Shown: positions 1 through 5,788, counted from the first letter of the stretch. The stretch is DNA of 8,116 bases from Enterovibrio sp042096095 (GCA_042096095.1 JBELME010000197.1:1-8116); one strand, 5' to 3'. Program-made: numbers and translations. Notes: generated from the sequence alone by a model not told the origin.

Positions 1-22
1 AAGCTGGATATACTTCAACAGG

Positions 23-53
23 CGGAGGCACCCAATTTTAGGGGGCACCTCCG
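23..53. repeat. Imperfect hairpin upstream of the NSS transporter gene
   Basis: CGGAGG (23-28) pairs with CCTCCG (48-53). After a CA/CA mismatch the stem continues as CCC (31-33) with GGG (43-45), closing on a 9-base A/T-rich loop. It is followed by TTGCTT, which is only a weak T-run. It could be the terminator of a gene left of the window, or the 3' part of a structured leader of the transporter gene. I checked for the conserved 3' end of a glycine riboswitch and do not see it. The TATAAC at 64-69 resembles a -10 box but has no good -35 at the right distance. Confidence 0.45.
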
Positions 54-110
54 GTTGCTTGGGTATAACGATAATAACAATCACAATTACATTTGTAGTA
101 GAGAGTACAT

Positions 111-1457
111 ATGGCAAGTGGTCATCGAGCCCAGTTTTCTTCGCGTTTAGGTTTCATTCTTGCCGCAGCAGGTTCTGCGGTTGGTTTGGGTAATATTTGG
201 GGGTTTCCAACACAAGCAGCAAGCAATGGCGGTGCTGTCTTTCTTATCACTTATCTCATCATGGTGTTTGTTCTTGCTTACCCATTGCTGGTTGCAGAAC
301 TGACTATTGGCCGATTTGGTGCATCTAACCCTATTCGTTCTCTTGTTTTGATTGCACCTAAGCAAAAGTTACTCGCCTCTTCTGTGGGGATCGCGGGCAT
401 GTTGGGTGTCAGCGGTATTCTGAGCTTCTATGCCATCGTGGCGGGTTGGTTTTTTGGCTTTTTGATTGGCCCTGTGCTCAGTGTTTTGGGTTTTGAAAGT
501 GCGGCAGCATGGTTGGAAGGCTTTGGTACAGCCCGTAACATCGTGCTGATGCTGGTCTTCATGTTACTGACCATCTTCGTTGTGCGCAGCGGTGTGACCG
601 ACGGTATCGAGAAATGGTCTAGCCGTTTGATGCCTGTGCTGTTGATTCTGTTCATATCAATGGTGGCCTACACCTTGTTCCAAGATGGCGCAATGGAAGG
701 CTTGAAGATGTACCTTGTTCCAGATATGTCACATTTCTCGCCGGATCTGATGGTGAGCGCAATGGGTCAAGCCTTCTTCTCACTCTCTATTGGCGTATGC
801 ACCATGATGGTTTACGGCTCTTACTTGCGTAAAGATGCTGACATTCCAAAGACCGCCGCTCAAGTTGCAGTTCTCGATACGGGGGTGGCGTTTGTCGCGG
901 GTTTGTTGATTTTGCCAGCCATGTTCGTTGCGCAAAATAATGGCGTCGAGATCTACAGTGAAGCGGGGGCGCTGCTTGATGGTGATACGCTGGTGTTCAG
1001 TGTGCTGCCTGCTATGTTCGATACTATGGGTGGCGCAGGTCTAATCATTGGTATTGCCTTCTTCGCTCTCATGGTGATTGCTGCACTCACATCGTCTATT
1101 TCCATGCTCGAAGTGCCAGTCTCTTGTGCTTCAGAAGAACTGAATAAAGACCGTAAAACCGTTGTATGGTGGATTGGCGGTGCGATTGCACTGTTCTCAA
1201 CCCTTATCATCCTTAACTTCGGTGCCATGTTCGGTTTGGTTATTAGCATTACCACTGAATACATGCAGCCGATTCTGGGTCTGATCACAGCATTGATTGC
1301 CGGGTGGGTCTGGAAGCGCAATCAAGTGTTGGAAGAGCTGAGTCAAGGTAACCCAGAATTGAAAGGCAGCCTGTTCTGGAAAATCTGGCCAACCTACGTG
1401 CGCGTTGTGTGTCCGATCCTAATGGCGCTCGTGTTTCTATGGCCTGTGCTGAAATAA
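111..1457 (+). CDS. Sodium-dependent transporter, NSS/SNF family
   Basis: An inner-membrane symporter that uses the Na+ gradient to import a small molecule, in bacterial relatives usually an amino acid. The substrate cannot be read from the sequence. At 448 residues it has about 11 hydrophobic segments, as is usual for bacterial NSS proteins (LeuT has 12). TM1 carries the unwound GSAVGLGN (21-28), which contributes to the sodium and substrate sites. TM6 has GQAFFSLSIG (219-228). TM8 has LTSSIS (326-331), where LeuT places Thr/Ser ligands of the Na2 site. After NIW the sequence reads GFP (31-33), so Gly stands where most relatives have the Arg of the extracellular gate. The start ATG has GAGAG (101-105) five bases upstream, and the family motif begins right after it. 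No partner gene is adjacent and a terminator follows, so it is probably monocistronic. Family call is very secure; substrate unknown. Confidence 0.96.
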   Translation: MASGHRAQFSSRLGFILAAAGSAVGLGNIWGFPTQAASNGGAVFLITYLIMVFVLAYPLLVAELTIGRFGASNPIRSLVLIAPKQKLLASSVGIAGMLGVSGILSFYAIVAGWFFGFLIGPVLSVLGFESAAAWLEGFGTARNIVLMLVFMLLTIFVVRSGVTDGIEKWSSRLMPVLLILFISMVAYTLFQDGAMEGLKMYLVPDMSHFSPDLMVSAMGQAFFSLSIGVCTMMVYGSYLRKDADIPKTAAQVAVLDTGVAFVAGLLILPAMFVAQNNGVEIYSEAGALLDGDTLVFSVLPAMFDTMGGAGLIIGIAFFALMVIAALTSSISMLEVPVSCASEELNKDRKTVVWWIGGAIALFSTLIILNFGAMFGLVISITTEYMQPILGLITALIAGWVWKRNQVLEELSQGNPELKGSLFWKIWPTYVRVVCPILMALVFLWPVLK

Positions 1458-1475
1458 GCATTCGGGATATGCGAT

Positions 1476-1509
1476 AAAAAATCCTCAGCCTGCGAGCTGG
1501 GGATTTTTT
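1476..1509 (+). terminator. Intrinsic terminator after the NSS transporter gene
   Basis: AAAAAATCCTCAGC (1476-1489) pairs with GCTGGGGATTTTTT (1496-1509) through 14 pairs with one G-T wobble, around the 6-base loop CTGCGA. The right arm ends in six T, followed by another T-run at 1512-1516. It lies 19 bases after the transporter stop and separates that gene from the pseudouridine synthase. The A-tract on the left arm would also give a T-run on the other strand, but no minus-strand gene ends here. Confidence 0.93.
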
Positions 1510-1598
1510 CGTTTTTCTCGCCTAACCTTCATCCGTGCTTTATTCACACCAGTTTCGCCATTACACTCTCCGCAGTTTCGATTATTCAAGGTTCAGCT

Positions 1599-2282
1599 AT
1601 GTTCGATCTGGTCTTTCAAAACGAAGACTTTCTGGTGATTGATAAACACCCTAGTATCAGCGTACATAAAGACGATAACGCTCAACCATTGCTAGCCAGT
1701 GTTGGGCAACTCACGGGTGATAAACAGCTGTATCTGATTCACCGTTTAGACAAGATGACCTCGGGGCTTTTACTGCTTGGACGTCATCAAGCTGCCGCTT
1801 CAGCGCTTTCATCGCTTTTTGCTGCACGTGAAGTGGATAAGTTTTATCTGGCGATTACCGCGAAAAAGCCGACGAAAAAACAGGGCACAATCATTGGTGA
1901 TATGGCGAAAAGCCGTCGTTCAATGTGGAAGTTGCTGCCAAGTCGAGAAAACCCAGCGGTAACACAATTCTTTTCTACCTCAGTGGGTGAAGGACGTCGT
2001 GCTTTTCTTTGTAAGCCTTTTACGGGTAAAACCCACCAAATTCGCGTTGCCCTAAAAAGCGTTGGTTCGGCAATTTTAGGTGATGACACTTACGGTGGCT
2101 TAAAGGCCGACCGTGGCTATCTCCACGCCTATGCCTTGTCATTTTCACATGCGGGTAAGCACTACCACTTTATTCAACCTCCTCGCATTGGCGAGCTGTG
2201 GGCAGAGATTCCAGAAGAATGGCAATCTCCTTCTTCATTGGCTTGGCCGATATTGCCCCATAAAAAAGCCAAAGCGCAGTGA
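1599..2282 (+). CDS. RluA-family pseudouridine synthase
   Basis: Isomerises specific uridines to pseudouridine in RNA, most likely rRNA or tRNA, in the cytoplasm. The 227 residues show the RluA-family signature IHRLDKMTSGLLLL (47-60), with the catalytic Asp at 51. KFYLAI (81-86) and GKTHQIRVAL (143-152) follow, and near the C-terminus LHAYALSF, the usual end of the catalytic fold. There is no N-terminal S4 domain, so it is a short RluA/TruC-like form rather than RluC or RluD. I believe it belongs to the family described as TIGR01621, whose target is not established. AAGG (1588-1591) lies 7 bases before the ATG. A weak promoter is conceivable (TTTATT 1539-1544, 17 bases, TACACT 1562-1567). It begins a probable operon with a small gene and a methyltransferase downstream, which suggests a shared role in RNA modification. 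Family call is secure, target unknown. Confidence 0.95.
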   Translation: MFDLVFQNEDFLVIDKHPSISVHKDDNAQPLLASVGQLTGDKQLYLIHRLDKMTSGLLLLGRHQAAASALSSLFAAREVDKFYLAITAKKPTKKQGTIIGDMAKSRRSMWKLLPSRENPAVTQFFSTSVGEGRRAFLCKPFTGKTHQIRVALKSVGSAILGDDTYGGLKADRGYLHAYALSFSHAGKHYHFIQPPRIGELWAEIPEEWQSPSSLAWPILPHKKAKAQ

Positions 2283-2332
2283 CGCATATTTCAATTTACG
2301 CTTTAGTACCTCATGGATGGAACGAGACTGTT

Positions 2333-2336
2333 GGAG
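2333..2336 (+). promoter_or_regulatory. Shine-Dalgarno GGAG that fixes the start of the small basic gene
   Basis: GGAG lies 6 bases before the ATG at 2343. The in-frame ATG further upstream at 2313 has no purine-rich site in front of it, so the 2343 start is preferred. Confidence 0.6.
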
Positions 2337-2342
2337 CATTCC

Positions 2343-2558
2343 ATGCCACTCATTCGTAAAAAAACACAAACCAATGCGCATCGTTTCTGGAGCCTTGCCA
2401 ATCTTCGTCGTCAACGTTTGAAGAAATCGGCGAGAGGGCGCATTAAAAGAAACAGTGATTTCACCAACCTTCAATTAGGCGGCGCGCCGGTTGAGGGAGT
2501 GGTTATTGCAAACCCTGACAATGTCATCGTTGAAAACAATGAAGGATTTGAAAAATGA
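2343..2558 (+). CDS. Small basic hypothetical protein, translationally coupled to a methyltransferase
   Basis: I do not recognise this 71-residue protein. It is sharply bipolar. Residues 1-38 hold 13 Lys/Arg and no acidic residue, including runs such as LRRQRLKK (21-28) and RGRIKR (31-36). Residues 39-71 hold six acidic residues and one Lys, with a hydrophobic stretch APVEGVVI (48-55). No signal peptide, membrane segment or Cys is visible. The basic half could bind RNA or the ribosome, which is inference only. Support for a real gene: a good ribosome site before the ATG, a position 60 bases after the pseudouridine synthase, and a stop codon that overlaps the start of the methyltransferase gene as ATGA, a classic coupling arrangement. 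An upstream in-frame ATG at 2313 would add 10 residues but lacks a ribosome site. The opposite-strand open frame here is taken as a shadow. Confidence 0.72.
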   Translation: MPLIRKKTQTNAHRFWSLANLRRQRLKKSARGRIKRNSDFTNLQLGGAPVEGVVIANPDNVIVENNEGFEK

Positions 2559-3505
2559 TGAATCCAGACGCCTTGTCGACATTCTTTGCTGTTATTGCTG
2601 AGCGCTTACCTGCGTGTGGCAATGAAGTGCGCCGTGTTTTTCATGGCCGTGGCCGCTGTTACGAGGGGCTTGAACAAATCACCGCGGATTGGCTAGGCAG
2701 CGGGGTGCTACAGATTGCGATCTTTAAAGAAGATGAAGCTGCATTTTATGATGCGTTAAAACAAGGCATCGCAGATTTTCAACACGGAGATGTTTGGAAA
2801 GCTATTGGCGGAAACACCATTGTTGTTCAGCATCGTGACCGCGAAGGGGCGGAAACAGAAACATTTGTGGGCGAGCAACCTCAACAAATCAATGTGATTG
2901 AGAACGGGCTGACATACACATTGGATCTGGGTAAGCGTCAGAACAACGGTTTGTTTCTCGACATGCGTTTAGGTCGAGAGTGGGTGCAGAACAGCGCCAA
3001 ACACAAGCGCGTATTGAACCTGTTTGCCTACACCTGCGGCTTTTCTGTGGCTGCCATTGAGGGCAAGGCCGACCAAGTGGTTAACTTGGACATGGCAAGG
3101 TCATCACTTTCTCGTGGTCGTGAAAACCATCAATTGAATCAGCATAACCTCAACCAAGTGGCATTTTTGGGGCATGAGCTATTCAAGTCATGGGGCAAGG
3201 TGAAAAAGTATGGCCCTTATGATTTAGTGATCATCGATCCACCGTCATTCCAGAAGGGCAGTTTCGTTCTAACGAAAGACTACGCGAAGATCTTGCGCCG
3301 CTTGCCTGAGCTCGTGGTGGAAGGCGGCGATGTATTGGCGTGTGTTAACTCACCAGATATCCAGCCGAGTTTCCTGACTGAACAAATGGCAGAATGCGCA
3401 CCAGCATTCGAATTTGTCTCTCGATTGGACAATCCGCCAGAGTTTGAAGATATTGATTCAGACAGCGCGTTGAAAGTGATGCATTTTCGTCATCGTATAA
3501 GCTAA
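2555..3505 (+). CDS. Class I SAM-dependent methyltransferase (RlmI/RlmK-like, PF10672 type)
   Basis: Probably methylates RNA using S-adenosylmethionine. The 316 residues contain an N-terminal part of about 125 residues, then QNNGLFLDMR (129-138), comparable to the segment before the catalytic domain of RlmI-type enzymes. SAM-binding motif I is VLNLFAYTCGFSVAA (153-167). An acidic residue in VVNLDMA (175-181) suits ribose binding. The motif IV signature IDPPSFQKG is at 227-235. The DPPSF form is typical of the COG1092/PF10672 group acting on 23S rRNA, but the exact nucleotide cannot be read from the sequence. The start is ATG 2555, overlapping the stop of the upstream gene, with GAAGGA (2541-2546) 8 bases away. 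ATG 2558 is an immediate alternative that would drop one residue. It sits in an operon with a pseudouridine synthase, which supports an RNA substrate. Domain call is secure; substrate is inference. Confidence 0.93.
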   Translation: MMNPDALSTFFAVIAERLPACGNEVRRVFHGRGRCYEGLEQITADWLGSGVLQIAIFKEDEAAFYDALKQGIADFQHGDVWKAIGGNTIVVQHRDREGAETETFVGEQPQQINVIENGLTYTLDLGKRQNNGLFLDMRLGREWVQNSAKHKRVLNLFAYTCGFSVAAIEGKADQVVNLDMARSSLSRGRENHQLNQHNLNQVAFLGHELFKSWGKVKKYGPYDLVIIDPPSFQKGSFVLTKDYAKILRRLPELVVEGGDVLACVNSPDIQPSFLTEQMAECAPAFEFVSRLDNPPEFEDIDSDSALKVMHFRHRIS

Positions 3506-3531
3506 GTTATCATTATGTTTGCCCGATACTT

Positions 3532-3540
3532 AAAGGAGGT
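3532..3540 (+). promoter_or_regulatory. Near-consensus Shine-Dalgarno AAAGGAGGT
   Basis: AAAGGAGGT differs from the full complement of the 16S rRNA 3' end by one base and lies 5 bases before the ATG at 3546. It is the strongest ribosome site in the window and suggests that the following 82-residue gene is translated efficiently. Confidence 0.8.
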
Positions 3541-3545
3541 AAGTC

Positions 3546-3794
3546 ATGGATGCCTTTCTCCGCATCAGTCAATTCGACGCGGGCCATTACGACGTTTTGT
3601 ATCAAGGTGAACGTTGGGGAATGTCGATAAGACGTTATAGCTCAGGGAAGTCTGTCAAGGTGTATGCGGAATCACTGTCTAGCACCGATTTCATCAGTGC
3701 CAATATGTATGAGGTCGATGGAAGGTGGATGCTCAAACCCTGTGAAATGCTGGAAGAGAAGGTCTTAGCATTTATTCATGGGTTTAGTGTGTAG
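3546..3794 (+). CDS. Hypothetical protein, 82 residues, strongly translated
   Basis: I do not recognise this protein. It has no signal peptide and no membrane segment. The residue pattern (alternating polar and hydrophobic with GERWGMSIRRY at 21-31, KSVKVYAES at 35-43, MYEVDGRWML at 54-63) suggests three or four short beta strands followed by a C-terminal helix (about 67-79), so a small single alpha/beta domain. There is one Cys (66). It starts 40 bases after the methyltransferase stop, behind a near-perfect ribosome site, and a terminator follows within 50 bases. It is therefore probably the last gene of the RNA-modification operon, although a separate promoter cannot be excluded. That it is a real gene is well supported by the ribosome site and position; its function is unknown. 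Confidence 0.8.
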   Translation: MDAFLRISQFDAGHYDVLYQGERWGMSIRRYSSGKSVKVYAESLSSTDFISANMYEVDGRWMLKPCEMLEEKVLAFIHGFSV

Positions 3795-3828
3795 ATAGCG
3801 GTGGATTGTTGCTGCTTGTATGACACGA

Positions 3829-3857
3829 ACAAAATAGGCCCAAAAGGGCCTTTTTGT
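3829..3857. terminator. Bidirectional intrinsic terminator between convergent genes
   Basis: AGGCCC (3836-3841) and GGGCCT (3846-3851) form a GC-rich stem with an AAAA loop. With one bulged T (3835) the stem extends through ACAAAA (3829-3834) and TTTTGT (3852-3857). T-runs follow the stem in both directions: TTTTT on the plus strand, and ATTTTGT on the minus strand. It lies between the plus-strand 82-residue gene and the minus-strand lipoprotein gene and can end both transcripts. Confidence 0.9.
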
Positions 3858-3873
3858 GTTTTACGCTGACGTG

Positions 3874-4269
3874 TTATTTCACACAGTCTTCGTAGGTGAC
3901 GAACCGCTGTAAAATCTCTCGTCCGCGGCTGTCGCGGAAAAGCAGCTTATAGCTCACGCCTTTCTCCATCAGTGAAGCGATTTCATTGTCTGAACAGTAG
4001 GTGTTCTTCAAGTTATCCGCCAGCACAGTCGGTGCAATATCGCCGCTTCCAGAGTAAAGCAATGTCAGTTCGATCATACTGCCGTCTGCTTTCGCGCGAA
4101 CGATGTTATAGCCAGGACCTTCAACAGGCATAATTTTGCCAAGCATGTCTGCGCGTTGCGCAGCGAAGGTTTCAGCAATTTCTTGATCAGACGTACTGGA
4201 ACACGCCGAAAGAACCATTGCTAGCAAGCCAGCAAGTGCAATTCGTCCAGTTGATGATACTAGTCGCAT
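3874..4269 (-). CDS. Small lipoprotein, possibly GspS/AspS-type pilotin
   Basis: An exported lipoprotein of 131 residues. The N-terminus is a lipoprotein signal peptide: Arg residues at 2 and 9, a hydrophobic stretch ALAGLLAMVL (11-20) and the lipobox LSAC with the lipidated Cys at 23. Ser follows at +2, which predicts sorting to the outer membrane. The mature part of about 108 residues has two further Cys (92 and 129) that could form a disulfide in the periplasm. The pattern YNIVRAKADGSMIELTLLY (54-72) and the C-terminal KLLFRDSRGREI (108-119) remind me of the GspS-beta/AspS pilotins, which help place the type II secretion secretin in the outer membrane. This is recognition from memory and is tentative. 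AAAGGA lies 7 bases before the ATG. It is last in the yciB-yciA-yciI cluster, 30 bases after yciI, and no secretion genes are next to it. The lipoprotein call is firm; the pilotin call is about even odds. Confidence 0.88.
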   Translation of the reverse strand: MRLVSSTGRIALAGLLAMVLSACSSTSDQEIAETFAAQRADMLGKIMPVEGPGYNIVRAKADGSMIELTLLYSGSGDIAPTVLADNLKNTYCSDNEIASLMEKGVSYKLLFRDSRGREILQRFVTYEDCVK

Positions 4270-4299
4270 TAAAAAATCCTTTGCATGTCCGTTGCCAAA

Positions 4300-4602
4300 T
4301 TAGGCGGGCAACACTTTCTTAAACGGTTTGATGATGACATCTTTATACACACCCGCATCGATGTACGGATCGGCATCGGCCCAAGCCTTTGCATCAGCGA
4401 GACTGTCAAATTTTGCAATAACCGTGGAGCCAGTAAATCCTGCTTCACCAGGATCTTCAGAATCAATCGCCGGATTAGGGCCTGCAACCAGTAGACGGCC
4501 TTCGGCGTCAAGTTCGCGAAGTCTAGCCAAGTGTTGCTCACGTACTTGCATACGCAAAGGCAAACTATTCTCTACATCTTGTGAAAAAATGACGTACCAC
4601 AT
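4300..4602 (-). CDS. yciI: YciI family protein
   Basis: A cytoplasmic 100-residue protein with the small ferredoxin-like fold of the YciI family. Its biochemical role is not established; a catalytic His-Asp pair has been proposed for relatives. It is recognisable from memory as close to enterobacterial YciI along its whole length. Marks include the N-terminal WYVIFSQD (2-9), EQHLARL (22-28) with His24, EGRLLVAGPNPA (34-45), GFTGSTVIA (55-63) and AWADADPY (73-80), and the C-terminal KPFKKV (92-97). GAGAGAG lies 9 bases before the ATG, a modest ribosome site. It follows yciA by 90 bases, an interval that contains a long hairpin, and precedes the lipoprotein gene by 30 bases. The order yciB-yciA-yciI is the one known from enterobacteria, where tonB lies beside these genes; here tonB is absent. 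Confidence 0.95.
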   Translation of the reverse strand: MWYVIFSQDVENSLPLRMQVREQHLARLRELDAEGRLLVAGPNPAIDSEDPGEAGFTGSTVIAKFDSLADAKAWADADPYIDAGVYKDVIIKPFKKVLPA

Positions 4603-4625
4603 CCGTGTTTTCTCTCTCGGTTATC

Positions 4626-4671
4626 TTTTGGTTCACAGTATCTCGCAAAGTGTATGCGAGCGTAACCAAAA
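4626..4671. repeat. Long two-part hairpin between yciA and yciI
   Basis: The outer arms TTTTGGTT (4626-4633) and AACCAAAA (4664-4671) match exactly, and two more pairs (AC 4635-4636 with GT 4662-4663) follow after a bulged C. The inner arms CTCGCA (4642-4647) and TGCGAG (4655-4660) are also exact, with a 7-base loop and a 5/1 internal loop between the two parts. That is 16 base pairs in 46 bases. No T-run follows on either strand, so it is not a standard intrinsic terminator. It lies wholly between the two genes and would be transcribed with them. It could be an mRNA stability or processing element, or the remnant of a small repeat. Confidence 0.8.
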
Positions 4672-4692
4672 TAGCTTATTGAAATGTATGAT

Positions 4693-5091
4693 TTATGACT
4701 TATTTATCGGTCTTGGTCGGCCGTTGGCATCAATCGCCACATAGTTAAACGTTGCTTCGCAAACTTTGTGTCGTTGGCCGACGCCATCTGCGGCGACAGG
4801 TTTCACCCAAACTTCCAGTGCAACGCTCATTGACGTGCGTCCAATACGAATGCACTCGCCATAGCAACACACCACATCACCGACTTTTACCGGTGTTTTA
4901 AAGACAATTTCTTCGACGGAGACAGTCACAACACGTCCGTGAGAAATCTCCTTTGCTAAAATGGCACCCGCTAAGTCAAGTTGAGACATGATCCAGCCGC
5001 CAAAAATATCACCGTTTGCATTTGTGTCTGCCGGCATGGCGAGGGTGCGCAATAAAAGTTGGCCGCGAGGGCAGTTGTTCGTTTCCGACAT
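4693..5091 (-). CDS. yciA: Acyl-CoA thioesterase YciA
   Basis: Hydrolyses acyl-CoA to free CoA and acid in the cytoplasm; enzymes of this group have broad substrate range. The 132 residues match the usual YciA length and form a single hot-dog domain. The family signature LRTLAMPADTNANGDIFGGW (14-33) is intact. Asp39 in SQLDLAG (37-43) sits where the catalytic acidic residue of the HI0827/YciA family lies. ILAKEISHGRVVTVSVE (44-60) and GDVVCCYGEC (71-80) follow. The frame is open to 5142, but I place the start at 5091. The family begins with MS-plus-polar residues there, GGAAG (5098-5102) lies 6 bases upstream, and the 17 extra residues match nothing in the family. It lies 63 bases after yciB in the same direction, so co-transcription is likely. 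Confidence 0.96.
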   Translation of the reverse strand: MSETNNCPRGQLLLRTLAMPADTNANGDIFGGWIMSQLDLAGAILAKEISHGRVVTVSVEEIVFKTPVKVGDVVCCYGECIRIGRTSMSVALEVWVKPVAADGVGQRHKVCEATFNYVAIDANGRPRPINKS

Positions 5092-5097
5092 GGTACT

Positions 5098-5102
5098 ACT
5101 TC
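5098..5102 (-). promoter_or_regulatory. Shine-Dalgarno GGAAG that fixes the yciA start
   Basis: On the minus strand GGAAG lies 6 bases before the ATG at 5091. The longer open frame, starting at 5142, has no clear purine-rich site in front of it. Confidence 0.65.
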
Positions 5103-5154
5103 CGGGAAATGAAAAACCAATGTGAGATAAAATTTCTACCATTGGGCTAAGTAA

Positions 5155-5721
5155 TTATTCTGAATCGGTTTCTTTCTTTGATTCTTCTGGCGCGTCTTCT
5201 TTCGGCATGTGTTTGTAGATATAAACACCGGTGGCCAAGGTGTAAGCCAGCGTTAGACCGAGTAAGCCGAACACTTTGAAATTCACCCATACATCAAGGG
5301 GTAGCTGATACGCCACATAGATATTGACGACCGCGAGCACAGCAAAGAACAAAACCCACGCAGTGTTGACGTTTCGCCACACGGCATCAGGCAAGACAAT
5401 TTCTTTGCCCAGCATGCCTTTAATAAGCGGCTTGCCCATGAGTTGTGAAATGATCAGGCCGCCCGCAAACAGCGCGTAAACAATGGTCACTTTCCATTTA
5501 ATGAAGTTGTCATCTTGGAAAAAAAGCGTCATCCCGCCAAACACGGCAACCAGCACGGCAGTGACTATCTGCATTTTTTCGACTTTCTTGTAAAACACCC
5601 ACGTCACGATCACTTGGATGATGGTGGCCACGATAAGTGCTCCCGTGGCGACATATATGTCCTGCATTTTGTAAAGGGCAAAGAAAATGACTAATGGAAT
5701 AAAGTCGAGGAGCTGTTTCAT
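5155..5721 (-). CDS. yciB: Inner-membrane septation protein YciB (IspA/YciB family)
   Basis: A polytopic inner-membrane protein, linked in enterobacteria and Shigella to cell division and envelope synthesis; its molecular activity is not established. The 188 residues compare with about 179 in E. coli. The family start MKQLLDFIPLVIFFALYK (1-18) is clear, as are KKVEKM (45-50), FIKWKVTIVYALFAG (73-87), KPLIKGMLGKE (97-107) and VWVNFKVFGL (144-153). Hydrophobic segments lie at about 5-18, 22-43, 51-68, 77-94, 118-138 and 147-168. The protein ends in a charged tail (173-188, rich in Glu, Lys and Asp) that is longer than the E. coli one. AAGGA (5733-5737) lies 11 bases before the ATG, a little far. 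It is the first gene of the cluster, about 220 bases downstream of trpA and separated from it by a terminator. Confidence 0.96.
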   Translation of the reverse strand: MKQLLDFIPLVIFFALYKMQDIYVATGALIVATIIQVIVTWVFYKKVEKMQIVTAVLVAVFGGMTLFFQDDNFIKWKVTIVYALFAGGLIISQLMGKPLIKGMLGKEIVLPDAVWRNVNTAWVLFFAVLAVVNIYVAYQLPLDVWVNFKVFGLLGLTLAYTLATGVYIYKHMPKEDAPEESKKETDSE

Positions 5722-5782
5722 TCAGATACTTATCCTTGTTTACCCTGATGGGTAGGTGCTATTCAGCGTTCGAGTTTACCGA

Positions 5783-5788
5783 ATTATG
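5783..5788 (-). promoter_or_regulatory. Candidate -10 box (CATAAT) for yciB and the genes after it
   Basis: On the minus strand CATAAT matches five of six bases of the -10 consensus. A weak -35-like TTAATC lies 16 bases upstream. Transcription would start near 5775, about 55 bases before the yciB ATG. The rest of this 223-base gap (5722-5944) holds the trp terminator, a 5-bp hairpin near 5741-5754 and nothing else I can name. Confidence 0.35.

Noticed and set aside
1..110. Glycine riboswitch ahead of the transporter
   Set aside because: The conserved 3' segment of that aptamer is not present before the start codon, and too little sequence lies upstream to hold a full aptamer.
953..1321. Minus-strand open frame of 122 codons inside the transporter gene
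   Set aside because: It lies wholly opposite a gene with unmistakable NSS motifs, and its translation shows no domain. It is a shadow.
2313..2342. Upstream ATG at 2313 as the start of the small basic gene
   Set aside because: No ribosome site precedes it, while GGAG sits 6 bases before the ATG at 2343.
2235..2474. Minus-strand open frame of 79 codons over the small basic gene
   Set aside because: The plus-strand frame has a ribosome site and an ATGA junction with the methyltransferase gene; the minus frame has neither and would lie alone in a plus-strand operon.
4626..4671. Intrinsic terminator between yciA and yciI
   Set aside because: The hairpin is strong but has no T-run after it on the transcribed strand.
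4328..4744. Plus-strand open frame of 138 codons across yciI and the yciA-yciI gap
   Set aside because: It runs opposite the clearly recognised YciI and into the end of YciA, with a Ser-rich translation typical of antisense frames.
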